64,000 nt of DNA from Sceloporus undulatus (taxonomy: Eukaryota > Chordata > Lepidosauria > Squamata > Phrynosomatidae), in the NCBI RefSeq assembly GCF_019175285.1, contig NC_056527.1, forward strand, positions 123,070,112 to 123,134,111, in the 5' to 3' direction. Both the position numbers and the translations under genes were made by a program. The notes under the pieces were generated by a model. It was not told the DNA's origin. It did no database searches and saw only the letters and a list, made by a program, of their open reading frames with translations. Of this stretch, positions 54,410 through 63,564 are shown piece by piece; positions within the stretch are counted from its first letter, which is position 1, and each line of letters starts with the position of its first letter.

Positions 54410-54620
54410 ATTTTGCTGTTTTTGTGTTTGTCATCATGTGCCTTGAAGTCCTTTCCAACTTATGGCAACCCTAAGGCAAACTTATCACAGGGGTTTCTGG
54501 GGCTGAGAGAGTGTGACTCGCCCATGGTCACCCAATGGGTTTCCATGGCTGAGCAGGGAATTGAATCCTCATCTCCAGAGTCACAGACCAATGCTCAGAC
54601 CACTACACCATGCTGGTATG
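54410..54620 (-). mobile_element. Sauria SINE, minus strand, with internal deletion
   Basis: CATGTGCCTTGAAGTCCTTT, TATGGCAACCCTAAGGCAAA, GGGGTTTCTGGGGCTGAGAG (middle deleted), GTGACTCGCCCATGGTCACC and CAGACCACTACACCATGCTGG. Confidence 0.9.
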
Positions 54621-55120
54621 TGGACTCAGTTCAACAGACCTTTGGTGCAGCATAAAAAAACACATGTGCCATTGCAGCACTATATAATCCCCATGCAAAA
54701 AAGTAAAGTCGGGCAGCATATGCAAGCAAACACCGCAGTTGCACAAACACTGCGGACTGCAATGCACAGCATTTGTTGTGCTGTGTGCATTTGCGTATGT
54801 GCATGGTGCATTGACTGACTATGGTTGTTGTCCCATGTCATGGTTTATGCACCAATGCTTTCCCATTGCTACTGAATAGGCTCACTGAGCTATGTGTTTG
54901 ATTCTTGGTTTTCCACTTCTGTCATTGTCTGCAGAATGTGTCTGCCATGCAATACTGAGTTTTTTGCTCCATGTGTGCGGGACTTACTCCGTATGTGTGC
55001 ATTGCTTCCCGCATTCAGACCCATCTCCATCCAACGAATCCTGGTATTTGTAGTTTTGTGAGGCACCTCTTATCCTATAAACTTCCTTGGCTATAATGCT
55101 GATTGATTGATTATGTTGCT
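54621..55120. other. Intergenic, GCA/TGCACA-rich
   Basis: 54655-54830 is dense in GCA, TGCACA and CACTGCGG strings. Low-complexity, no gene. Confidence 0.4.
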
Positions 55121-55124
55121 GATA

Positions 55125-55248
55125 ATTATGTTTTCCATTTCTAGCCCACTTTTCAGCCAAACAGTCTCCATGAGCAGCTTTGATATTAAATGATCCAATT
55201 AAAAATACAATAAAGCCAGGAATAAAATGCCATTAAAATCAGAAATCA
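55125..55248 (-). repeat. LINE-tail-like repeat
   Basis: TTTCTAGCCCACTTTTCAGC, CAAACAGTCTCCATGAGCAG and CAATTAAAAATACAATAAAG resemble the reptile 'tatcccactttt..aaacaggatccaaagcggctta' repeat. Confidence 0.5.
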
Positions 55249-55598
55249 AAGCAAGGGGGAAACAGATCGTGATAAACAGCTCTTTGCAACTGAGCTATAA
55301 TTCAGAGCCATTAATGTCATCATAGGTCCTGGCCTCTACTGTAAAAGTCTTTTGTGGAAAGAAAAGGCCTTCCCGCTTTTCCTAAAAATAAAATAAATGG
55401 CAATGAAATGGGCTGGCTAGAAATACCTCCCTTGCAGAGCAATACAGCGCCATGTTGGAAACCCTTTCTGCTTCCGATCTGGAGTTGTATCAGAAATGAT
55501 CATCTCAAAAATGGAAAGAGGGTCATGAATAGTGGAGGAGGCAAAGCCTAAGCTTAGCCTAAAAGCTCCACAGGCAAAACTGTTCCCTTCTCATAACC
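55249..55598. other. Intergenic, nothing recognised
   Basis: No exon or named repeat seen. Confidence 0.4.
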
Positions 55599-55599
55599 C

Positions 55600-55836
55600 T
55601 CAGGGCTGCATCTGCAACAAGTCTGATGATGCAAAAATAATCCAGTTTGACACCGCTTTAGCTGCCATGGCTCAATGCTATGGAAATCTGGAATGTCTAC
55701 TTTTTTGTGGCACCAGAGCTTTGCTTTGTTCTGGCATCACAACAAACTACAAATCCCAGAACTCCATAGCATTGAGACATGGCAGTTAAAGAGGTGCCAA
55801 ACCAGATGATTTCTGCAGCATGAATGCAATCCAGCT
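55600..55836 (+). mobile_element. Family A palindromic MITE, full length
   Basis: GGCTGCATCTGCAACAAG, AAAATAATCCAGTTTGACACC, TTTAGCTGCCATGGCTCAATG and TTGTGGCACCAGAGCTTTGC, then the inverted half CTACAAATCCCAGAACTCCA, TAGCATTGAGACATGGCAG and GATTTCTGCAGCATGAATGCA. Confidence 0.88.
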
Positions 55837-56100
55837 TTCCCTGACTCCCCTTCCCGATGTATTGATATGTATTGCTCTTGGTTGCCCCCAAGTCATCTGG
55901 CCTTAGTTAGGGTTATTTTAATTAATTTTAACTGCANNNNNNNNNNTTTTATAGTGTTGTCATTTTATGTTGCTATTTAGTTTTAAGATAAGAGGATAAA
56001 TTATGTAATCTTTAGTTATGTATGTGTTATGTATACCCCTCATCAGACTTTTGCTATGGCAATGCAGGGAGCCTTTTTTATTTGGCTCATATAGACAAGC
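55837..56100. other. AT-rich intergenic DNA with an assembly gap
   Basis: Ten Ns at 55937-55946 within AT-rich sequence. Nothing recognised. Confidence 0.45.
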
Positions 56101-56440
56101 TCCTAGTCCCTGTTCCAATGCACAGCGAAACTAACGCACAATGGGACCAATGCTCATTGGTCCCAATGCACATTAATCCCAATGTGCATTAGTCTTAATG
56201 CATTCATCTTAATGCACATGGGTCATTTTGATGCTCATGTGTCCCAATGCATATCTATCCCAATGTGCATTAGTCAATGCATTAGTCTTAATGCACATGG
56301 GTTATTTTGATGCTCATGGGTTCCAATGCTCATCTATCCCAATGTGCATTAGTCTTAATGCATTAGTCTTAATGCCCATGGGTCATTTTGATGACTCCCC
56401 TATGTAGTAACGTAAACAGCCACACTTACTGGATACAGCT
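56101..56440 (+). repeat. Family F repeat with 81-bp minisatellite core (copy 2)
   Basis: Units starting ATCCCAATGTGCATTAGTC begin at 56176, 56257 and 56336, giving periods of 81 and 79 bp and about 2.75 copies to 56397. Each unit itself holds short repeats (CTTAATGCA, CCCAATGCACATT). It ends in CCTATGTAGTAACGTAAACAG, complementary to the GTGACGTTACTATGTGG start of copy 1. Confidence 0.8.
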
Positions 56441-57018
56441 ATTGCAGAACTGCCCAAATGTAATTCCTACAGATTTAAGCCTAGTTATGAAGACATAAAT
56501 CCCCAACAGGATTACTTCCAAGACCTCACAAACAATGACAGCTGCGAGTAGATTTCAGCACTTTCGCCTTAGAGAGTAGTAGCTACTCTGGTGTTACACT
56601 GCACAGGGTGGGCATCTTATTTAAAAAGCAAATCATAGGAAGCATGAACATCACTGAGCTGGTTTCAGGCCGAGGTTGATCATCATTTGCCCAAGGGAGT
56701 ATGGGAAGTAAAAACTGCTCATGGAGAAGAATAGATTTTGCTCTATACTGTAGAGCAATAGTCTATATATAGCAAAGTCATTTTTTTCCTCCGCTAGCAG
56801 TAACTGAAATTCTTGCTATCATTCCAAAATCTATCTATATTCCATGTATATATCTATCTGTGTACAGTGTTATGTGGTTAGTTTTTGGAATGAGAGGGAG
56901 AGTTTCTGTTATGTAAAAACTATTAGTGGAGAAATACTTATTGCATATAGACAGGGGGGAAATGACAATCAACATATAAAAGGAAAGGAAAAGGAAAGTA
57001 TTGAAATCTGAACCTGGT
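56441..57018. other. Intergenic, nothing recognised
   Basis: A TATCTATC-rich stretch at 56830-56860. No exon. Confidence 0.4.
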
Positions 57019-57019
57019 T

Positions 57020-57264
57020 TTTTTGTGTGTGTTATCTATCTTCAAGTTATTTTCCAGCTGATGGCAACCCTAAGTTGAACCTATATTGGGGTTTTCTTGG
57101 CAAGGTTTGTTCATAGGGGGGTTGCCAGTGCCTTCCCTTGAGGCTGAGAGAGTGTGACTTGCCCAGGGTCACCCATTGGGTTTCATGGTTGAGCTAGGAA
57201 TCCAATCCTGGTCTCCAGTGTTGTAGTCCAACACTCAAACCACTATGCCATGCTGGCTTGTTTT
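57020..57264 (-). mobile_element. Sauria SINE, minus strand, full length
   Basis: TTATCTATCTTCAAGTTATT, GATGGCAACCCTAAGTTGAA, GGGGTTTTCTTGGCAAGGTT, GAGAGTGTGACTTGCCCAGG, GGAATCCAATCCTGGTCTCC and AACCACTATGCCATGCTGGC. Confidence 0.93.
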
Positions 57265-57305
57265 ATCCAGATATTTTATCGGGTATAAAACTCCTGTTCA
57301 TGATC

Positions 57306-57585
57306 CAGTGTGGTGTAGTGGTTTGAGTGTTGGACTACAACTCTGGATACCAGGGTTCGATTCCCAGCTCAGCCATGAAAACCTGCTGAGTGACCTTGGG
57401 CAAGTCACACTTTCTCAGCCTCAGTGGCAATAGCAAACCTCCTCTGAACTAGTCTTGACATGAAAACTCCATTACAGGTTTGACTTGAAGGTGCACATCG
57501 ACTTGAGGTCTCTCGCTCATGGGGTCACTATGAGTTGCAGTCAAATCAAATGCACCTTACAACAACAACAACAACAACAAAGCAG
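57306..57585 (+). mobile_element. Sauria SINE, plus strand, with extended Bov-B-type 3' end
   Basis: CCAGTGTGGTGTAGTGGTTT, GGGTTCGATTCCCAGCTCAG, GTGACCTTGGGCAAGTCAC and CTCAGCCTCAGTGGCAATAG. The tail then contains GACTTGAGGTCTCTCGCTCA and GGGGTCACTATGAGTTGCAG, more Bov-B 3' sequence than other copies, ending in (CAA)n at 57560-57581. It sits head-to-head with the preceding copy. Confidence 0.9.
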
Positions 57586-58328
57586 AGTCAAACAAATAGG
57601 ACCTATGCCTTCAGATGTACTTTTGTTGGCAGCTTAAAGGACTGTTGCAAACTGAACTTCCCAGCCAGTTGTGGCTGGTGGATCCCATTTCAATTGGGCA
57701 ATGACTTTGCCCCAGGTTTTATTCCAAATCTTAAAGGAATTATGTCCCCAATAGATTCAGTCCCTTGGACAGCATCTATACAGTTATACAAAACCCAGAG
57801 GGCAATAAGTCCAGCGTCAAAAGGGCAATAAATCCAGCGTCAGGAACAGAGGAACATCAAACACAGCTGGCCAATTGCTGGAATAAATGCACCAAACTAT
57901 AAACAGGCTTGGGACATATCGTCCAGGACTTTGCAATAGCATTTGACTGAAAATGTTGACTCACAGAGCAGCAGGAGGTAGGGCAGAGCTGGCAAATGCA
58001 ATCGCTTTAATCAGTAACCTTAAAGAAGTCAAAGGTATTGGTTGCTCTTCTGTAAGGTTGGCATCAGATCGTGCACTTCGTTGATTAACCCACATGGTGG
58101 AAATTTGAATGGTGGCAGTGAGAGGTTCTCTTTGTTTCCTACTTGGCTGCCTCATTTTCTCTGTGAGTCTGCAGTCTTTATGTTTGAAATAATATATAGT
58201 TATAAGATCTCTTTAAAATTTGGGTGCTGGAACTGAGATGGGGCTTATGATCACGTAAGTGAACTTACATTTGCAGGAAATAGAACTGAGCAGTATTGCA
58301 ACCTCTGTATTAAGCAAAGGGCCACCAT
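57586..58328. other. Intergenic, nothing recognised
   Basis: GGGCAATAA(A/G)TCCAGCGTCA is repeated at about 57801 and 57823. Otherwise unassigned. Confidence 0.4.
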
Positions 58329-58329
58329 A

Positions 58330-58620
58330 ACATTATTATATAAGGGAGCCAGTTGCACATCTGGATTTATATGATGCACAATGGGCACCAATGTGCATCA
58401 GGCATGCCCAATGCCCATCTGGACAATGGCTAAGGACTGCCAATGTTTCTCAATGGATCCCAATGTATATTGGGATACTCTTGTCAGTGCTCTGATACGC
58501 ACCTTATCAAAGGTTTCATAGCGCTTCTGCTACATAGCTAAGTAGGTGTAAAGTTACACAACACAGACTGCAATATAGAATTGTGGCTAAGATCATCTTA
58601 AGGGAAAACACCAGGTAACA
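58330..58620 (+). repeat. Dispersed repeat family F, copy 3
   Basis: GATGCACAATGGGCACCAATG, CCCAATGCCCATCTGGAC and ATCCCAATGTATATTGGGATAC make a degenerate core. The arm GCGCTTCTGCTACATAGCTAAG, ACACAACACAGACTGCAATATAG and AATTGTGGCTAAG matches copy 1 at 45590-45660. Confidence 0.65.
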
Positions 58621-59235
58621 CAGAAGAATAGTTGAGCTCCTACTATTGAGATATAGCATACCTTTATACTCACAGAATTACATGGTGGTTATGGAACATT
58701 CTTGTAAATGATGTGCAAATCCTGCTATGAAATGTTAAAGTGCAACTGTCCATGCAATGCACAACCTGCAACAGCACACTGAATGCACATGACACAAGTG
58801 AATGCAAACATGCCCGGGACAAAAATGCTGGTATCTGAATGCAACCATTATGCATGGGATGAAAATTTCCAATTGTTTCCATGAAATGATCTACTGAAGA
58901 TCCCTCTAGTGACTACACAAGACTATTCACCAGTGATCAGCCTGCAAATGGAAATGGTTGAGGTGTTGCAACACCACTTTGGGGCACTATAGGAAAGAAA
59001 TACTGGTGGCAAGACGCAACTGCCATGTGCAAACTTGACATTTTTCTCAGGACAAGTGCCAGCAATGGGCTCTATAAGGACTCTATATTGTCCAACAGAC
59101 AATGGGGATGATGGGTGATGACATCAATTCATTGACTGGTGACCCTAGTTGGAGACAATATGAGCTCTTGTATAATTGGTATGGAGTGGGAAGGAAGTGA
59201 GGACCTACGCACATTTGGCATGAATAATGTGATGT
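58621..59235. other. Intergenic, nothing recognised
   Basis: 58720-58860 is TGCAAC/TGCACA-rich. No exon. Confidence 0.4.
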
Positions 59236-59239
59236 TTAA

Positions 59240-59765
59240 TTTCCACTTGAAACTCCACTCTTCCGTTGGAAAGAGTTTGCATAATGGTAGAGAATGCGTC
59301 CAAGGCTAAAGCGGTGGAGTTGTAAACATTCTCAGCATTAAATGTACCTTGCGTAATGACTGTAATACCAGGGTTCCTCCTGGATCATGGGTTACACAGG
59401 GCTCTTCCCACACAGTCCTCCAGCTTCCACTTTGCCGGCCTCGACCTTTGCTCTCCCATGAATTAAACAACCCTTCTTCAGGTGAGGGAATAATTCTAGC
59501 CTTGGCAAGACGGGGTTGGAAGTAATTACAGTCCACTCGCAGAGACACTGTCTGTTTTCAAGATGAGCTGGCATTGCAAAGCGAGGGTCAGAGATACGGG
59601 AGATAAATACAAAAGAAGCCCCGGTTTGGTTATGGGCATCAGTAAGGGTGGCACAGTAAGAGAGGGGGGCATGAAGCTTGGGCGCCTTTGTGCCATGACA
59701 TTCATCTTCACAATGGGAAAGGTGTAAGAGGATGCAAGAACTTGCTTTGTGCAACTAGTGGGTGC
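59240..59765. other. Candidate conserved non-coding element
   Basis: Half a kilobase of unique DNA with GAGTTTGCATAATGG, CTTGCGTAATGACTGTAATACC, CATGAATTAAACAACCC and GGAAGTAATTACAGTCC, plus retained CpGs. No repeat family and no convincing frame. It is the most enhancer-like stretch between TCIM and IDO2 by composition. Confidence 0.35.
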
Positions 59766-59819
59766 ATTTTAAATTTTCTAGCTAAAGTAACCCTTTTACG
59801 CCTTCAATACACTCCCCAG

Positions 59820-60050
59820 GCAGTGCTGTATCTGCACTTCAGGAATAATCCAGATTGACGCCACTTTAACTGGCATGGCTCAATGCTATGGAATTCTGGG
59901 AATTGCAGTTTGTTGGGGCACCAGCGCTCTCTGATAGAGAAGGGTAAACGTCTCACAAAATTACAGTTCCCAGAATTCCATAGCATTGAGACATGGCAGT
60001 TAAAGTGACGTCAAACTGGATTACTTCTGCAGTGTAGACGTAGCCTATGC
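59820..60050 (+). mobile_element. Family A palindromic MITE, full length
   Basis: TAATCCAGATTGACGCCAC, TTTAACTGGCATGGCTCAAT, GCTATGGAATTCTGGGAATT and GGGGCACCAGCGCTCTC, then inverted GTTCCCAGAATTCCATAGCA, GACATGGCAGTTAAAGTGAC and CTTCTGCAGTGTAGACG. Inner arms pair almost perfectly (GCTATGGAATTCTGGGAA). Confidence 0.9.
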
Positions 60051-60179
60051 TGTCACTACTGCACTCACGTCTTCCATTCTTTTGGAGGGAGGTGTGTTTC
60101 ATACCAATTTCATGGATCAGCTCTTGAGCTCTTTCAAAAGTTTCTTTTTTACAACCAGGAGCATGGTTGGTGGAGGCAA

Positions 60180-60432
60180 TCCTATGGTCTGCCATTTTAA
60201 ATAAGGGACACCATTTTAATATGCCATTGTATTTAATAGGACTTAAGCACCCACAGGTTTTTGGTATCCATGGGGAGTTTTGTAACCAAACCCCAGAGGA
60301 TGCCAAAGGCCCATGGCATTTGCATTCTACTTGCCAAAGGCACCCAGTGGGTTTTCCATGATGAAGCGTGGATTCGAACCCTGGTCTCCAGAGTCCTTGT
60401 CCAGTGCTCAAACCCCTATGCCATGCTGAATG
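60180..60432 (-). mobile_element. pogo/Tigger-like MITE followed by a Sauria SINE head
   Basis: The reverse complement of 60190-60320 gives GGGCCTTTGGCATCCTCTGG, GGTTTGGTTACAAAACTCCC and GGTGCTTAAGTCCTATTAAA. 60332-60430 is a minus-strand SINE head (GTGGATTCGAACCCTGGTCT, CCCCTATGCCATGCTGAATG). Confidence 0.75.
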
Positions 60433-61190
60433 TCTTTCCAGCAAAACTGAAGCTATTTCTCCAAACCTTAGAATAAACACAGCCTACTGCTGCCATCTGG
60501 CGGGTAAACTGTGGCATCATCAAGTAGGAAATCCTACACTGGTGTTTGGTAGAATGCATGCATTTTTGGGTGACTATATATGCCCTGGCTTCTGGTTAGA
60601 ATATGCTGTCTGCATAATTTTAAAATATGATTTCAATCTGCATTGTGCACCTTTCTATTTCAGGATTTTTATTTTAAAGCTCCTAGTTCCTATAGCTACA
60701 ACAGCGGCATTGGAGATCTGCAATGATGCCAGGCTGAACAAGCTTTTGGAAATGCTAGAGGGAATGAGCTGCTCGATCTTCCTTGTAACTGGAATAAATA
60801 ATGCAAAACAGTTCTGCATTTTAGGAGGAATTATGTTAAACCAGTCACAGCTCCAAATGTGTGAAACTAATTTTTTGGCAGTGCCAAGTGGCTGTTTTTG
60901 CGACAACTGACTTTTTACCCTCCCTTGTTTGATTTTAGTCTAAACACGTTTGGCTCTGGCTTTGCTTTGGCAACAAAAACATAAAATCAACCAATAAGCA
61001 ACCATCCTAATTTTCTTTTGGAAAAGGGCAAGATGATTTTCACTTCATTTGCAGAATGTGCCCAGGTAGAATGGAGCAGCTTTCCTTGGCACTGAATTTG
61101 GATTGCGTTGGCTCAGAATTTATAATTTTCTCCCCTCTGTATGTACACACAAGCTTAGTCACAGGCAGGATTATTTCCCTAATGCAAGAA
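60433..61190. other. Intergenic, nothing recognised
   Basis: The frame at 60368-60910 begins inside the SINE and has no domain. The sequence is unique and AT-rich. Confidence 0.38.
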
Positions 61191-61194
61191 CAAA

Positions 61195-61612
61195 CGGAAA
61201 ACCTTCAAGGTTGTGTCGAGAGCTACTGGCACACAACTGTGGAAAGGAAAGGAGAGAGGAGAGAAGAGAAGAGAAGAGAAAAGAAGAGAGGAAAAATCTT
61301 ACCCTTCCCAGTAGGCTCAGGCAAAAGCCTACTCTCCTCTCTCCTCCTCCACCTCCTACTTACTCCTTGAGTCTTCCACTTACTTCATTTGCTGCAAACT
61401 GAGTTCAAAATGGTTTACACTCACTAAACTCAGCAGCAGGGGAGAGGACAGAAAGGGGCAGAATCCTGACCTTCCCAGTAGACTCAAGCAAAAGCAAACT
61501 GCTGCAGCTTCTTCCTCATTGACAGCTTTTGCCAACTTGACCACACTCTGATGTTGCTTGGCCGCATGTGTCTGAGTGTTCATCTGTGACATGTTAGAGG
61601 GTATGGAATTCC
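61195..61612 (-). mobile_element. Family B DNA element with internal partial duplication
   Basis: Family B blocks in reverse order end in GACATGTTAGAGGGTATGG at about 61590. The CCTTCCCAGTAGGCTCAGGC-AAAAGC block appears twice (about 61303 and 61470), so the copy carries a partial duplication. A GAGAA-rich run lies at 61250-61290. Confidence 0.8.
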
Positions 61613-61645
61613 CATTGTGCCCCAGCCAGCATGTCTACTGGTACA

Positions 61646-61699
61646 ATATATATTATATTATATTATATTATATTATATTATATTATATTATATTATATA
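61646..61699. repeat. (TTATA)n pentanucleotide microsatellite
   Basis: About ten ATTAT units abutting the next MITE. Confidence 0.9.
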
Positions 61700-62047
61700 G
61701 GAGATTATCACATGCAGACAGGATAGGGATGGGATCCCTCCCTCATCCTTATCCTGTCCATGACAACTGTCGCACAAAAGCCTTTCATAAAGTAGCACTT
61801 ATCCTGTTGCTATTGGAGCGGCATTGCATTAACACAAACTCCCATTAATGCAAAATACTGGGCTATACTGGGACAAAGACATGATCAGTGCAACATCATT
61901 TGAAAGTCTTTTGCACGATCGCTGTCACTCAAGATGGGATAATGTCTGGATAAGCACGGCAGTGTCTGAAAGTCCTTGCTGTGATCATGAGGGAAGGATG
62001 GGACAGGGATGGTACAATGACATCTTGTCCTCCATGTGATAATCTCC
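61700..62047 (+). mobile_element. Palindromic MITE with GGAGATTATCACATG ends
   Basis: Left GGAGATTATCACATG (61700-61714) and right CATGTGATAATCTCC (62033-62047) are perfect 15-bp inverted repeats. Looser complementarity continues inward (GACAGGATAGGGATGGG against GGACAGGGATGGTACAATG). Ends and internal GGATAGGGATGG-type strings link it to the 9099-9450 PIF/Harbinger-like element. No clean target-site duplication is seen, possibly because the left side abuts a microsatellite. Confidence 0.78.
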
Positions 62048-62152
62048 CTTGTCAAACACAGCTGAGCAGCACCAGCCTGGGAGAATCAGCCCTTAACAAT
62101 GGTTCATTTCCAAAAATTTAAGGCAGTGCATTAATAGAGAAGAGTGATTTCT

Positions 62153-62158
62153 TTTAAT
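62153..62158 (-). terminator. IDO2: Candidate polyadenylation signal of IDO2 (ATTAAA)
   Basis: Plus-strand TTTAAT gives ATTAAA on the minus strand, 138 nt beyond the stop codon and before the MITE at 61700-62047. Best positioned signal downstream of the last exon. Confidence 0.4.
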
Positions 62159-62295
62159 AAAGATATTGCAAAGGTCTTTACTAGCACCAGACAACCCTTC
62201 TGCCCCACATTATGCTATCCAAATACTAAATTGCTTTGGTCCTGTAAATCATGTGTTTACTCTCCACCTGAGAAGCAAAAAAAGCAGGGAAGCTT

Positions 62296-62654
62296 TTAGA
62301 AAGTTATCATCGCTTCTCTGGTTGTGTCCCGAACGCTTTTTAAGAAGCTCAGAACTCCTGAACCGCCGGTCCCTCTTCCTTCCAGGAAAGACGGGGGCCT
62401 CATGGATGCTGGAGAGGACTCCGTCATCTTGGCTTTGACTTTGTGAGCTGCTATCACAATGTACTTGGTGACCATGGTGATGTGGTAGGTCCTCAAGTCA
62501 GAGAGAGTAGCCACACACTTGTTATATGCGGTTTGGAGTGCCTCATTCCTGCAGGACAAGATGTAATGTCTCAGCGGAGGTGCAGACTGGATTTCTTTGA
62601 GGAAGGCCCGATGGTGAGGGGGCATGTATTCCCTCATTCTGTACAAAAAGGCAG
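62296..62654 (-). CDS. IDO2: Indoleamine 2,3-dioxygenase 2, last coding exon
   Basis: The exon begins after the acceptor TTCTTTGCCAG (minus strand, AG at 62656-62655) and reads in frame from the previous exon's split codon: ..AAFLYRMREYMPPHHRAFLK, ..SDLRTYHITMVTKYIVIAAH, ..GTGGSGVLSFLKSVRDTTRE..MITF, stop at 62298-62296. IDO enzymes use heme to open the indole ring of L-tryptophan, giving N-formylkynurenine, the first step of the cytosolic kynurenine pathway. RTYH carries the proximal heme-ligand histidine (His346 in human IDO1). GTGG is the flexible loop near the active site, and FLKSVR closes the fold. FLYRMR..YMPP and YHITMVTKY match IDO2 more than IDO1. Length agrees with the family's last exon, and nothing looks broken. 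Confidence 0.96.
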
Positions 62655-63070
62655 CTGGCAAAGAATACAGAAAGGTGGGTGAGTGGGATGCCACACAGTG
62701 TCTGTGGTTAAAACTCAAACAACCCAGGACAATACAACACAATGCATATAGCAAGGAACATAATGATCTGTCAGTGAGAATGCACAAATTTGTGGTATGA
62801 ACTGAGTATGGACCTTATCACACAAGTTCCCAAAAGTAAAAAGGTGTCCTTTTTGTTGACTTTCTGTTTGCTGTATTTTAAATGTAAATCACTAACAGAA
62901 TGCCAGCCATTGAATATTTTGTGTGAAAAACTGTACCTGCCCAGAGACCTCCAATCTGTCTATGCAGACTGTAGCTGTGTGGAATGCAGCATGTAAACAC
63001 CCACATGGATGCATGTTCTTGGAAGGTGGCACAGAGGTGTGTTTCAGATCAATGAAAACCACTGACTTAC
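62655..63070 (-). other. IDO2: IDO2 last intron (416 bp)
   Basis: Bounded by the donor GTAAGT (minus strand, 63070-63065) and the acceptor CAG before 62654. A CTTATCACACAAG string at 62814 resembles the local MITE ends. No other feature seen. Confidence 0.9.
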
Positions 63071-63219
63071 CACTTTCTTTACAATGCTGGATTCCAAGGA
63101 GTTCATCAAAAGCATGCAGGGTGGTGCTCTCTGCCGCGCTCCCCCCAGAATACGAAAGAGGCTTCTCGGAGAACCCCTCATAGACCAGCCCTTCTGGTAA
63201 GGCTGGATTGTCCTTCCAG
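63071..63219 (-). CDS. IDO2: Indoleamine 2,3-dioxygenase 2, penultimate exon
   Basis: 149 nt between the acceptor TTTCCTTGTAG (AG at 63221-63220) and the donor G|GTAAGT. Translation after one split base: [49 protein letters not shown]. This aligns with human IDO2 ([32 protein letters not shown].., recalled). SGGSAA is the substrate/oxygen-pocket loop containing the Ser263 equivalent of IDO1. The reading phase joins exactly to the next exon (G+CT, Ala). The longer open frame around it is intron read-through. Earlier exons lie beyond the right edge. Confidence 0.96.
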
Positions 63220-63511
63220 CTACAAGGAAAGCAGTGAAAGAGTGTGACTTTGTGCGGAAGACAGGAGAAGGCTATACAACCACATGACACATTTAGAAAC
63301 TATTTTCTACAGACATCCAATAGTTTTTCAAAGAGACAATTGTGTGTCGGCTTTCTTTTGCCATTCAATAAGGCTCTTAGTCTGTTTCAGTATAAAACAG
63401 AAAAAGGAGAAGGCAAAATTACGGAATCAAGCAGTCTCCTATATGTCTGTGGCTGTACTTCTACTCCACCTGTGCTTCTGGAGAAGCGGACTGATCTCCA
63501 CACAACCTCAT

Positions 63512-63564
<53 letters not shown>

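Noticed and set aside
60368-60910. 180-codon plus-strand frame
   Set aside because: Starts inside a Sauria SINE head; no domain in the remainder.
62892-63290. Whole 132-codon minus-strand frame as coding
   Set aside because: Only 63071-63219 matches IDO and is bounded by splice sites; the rest is intron read-through.
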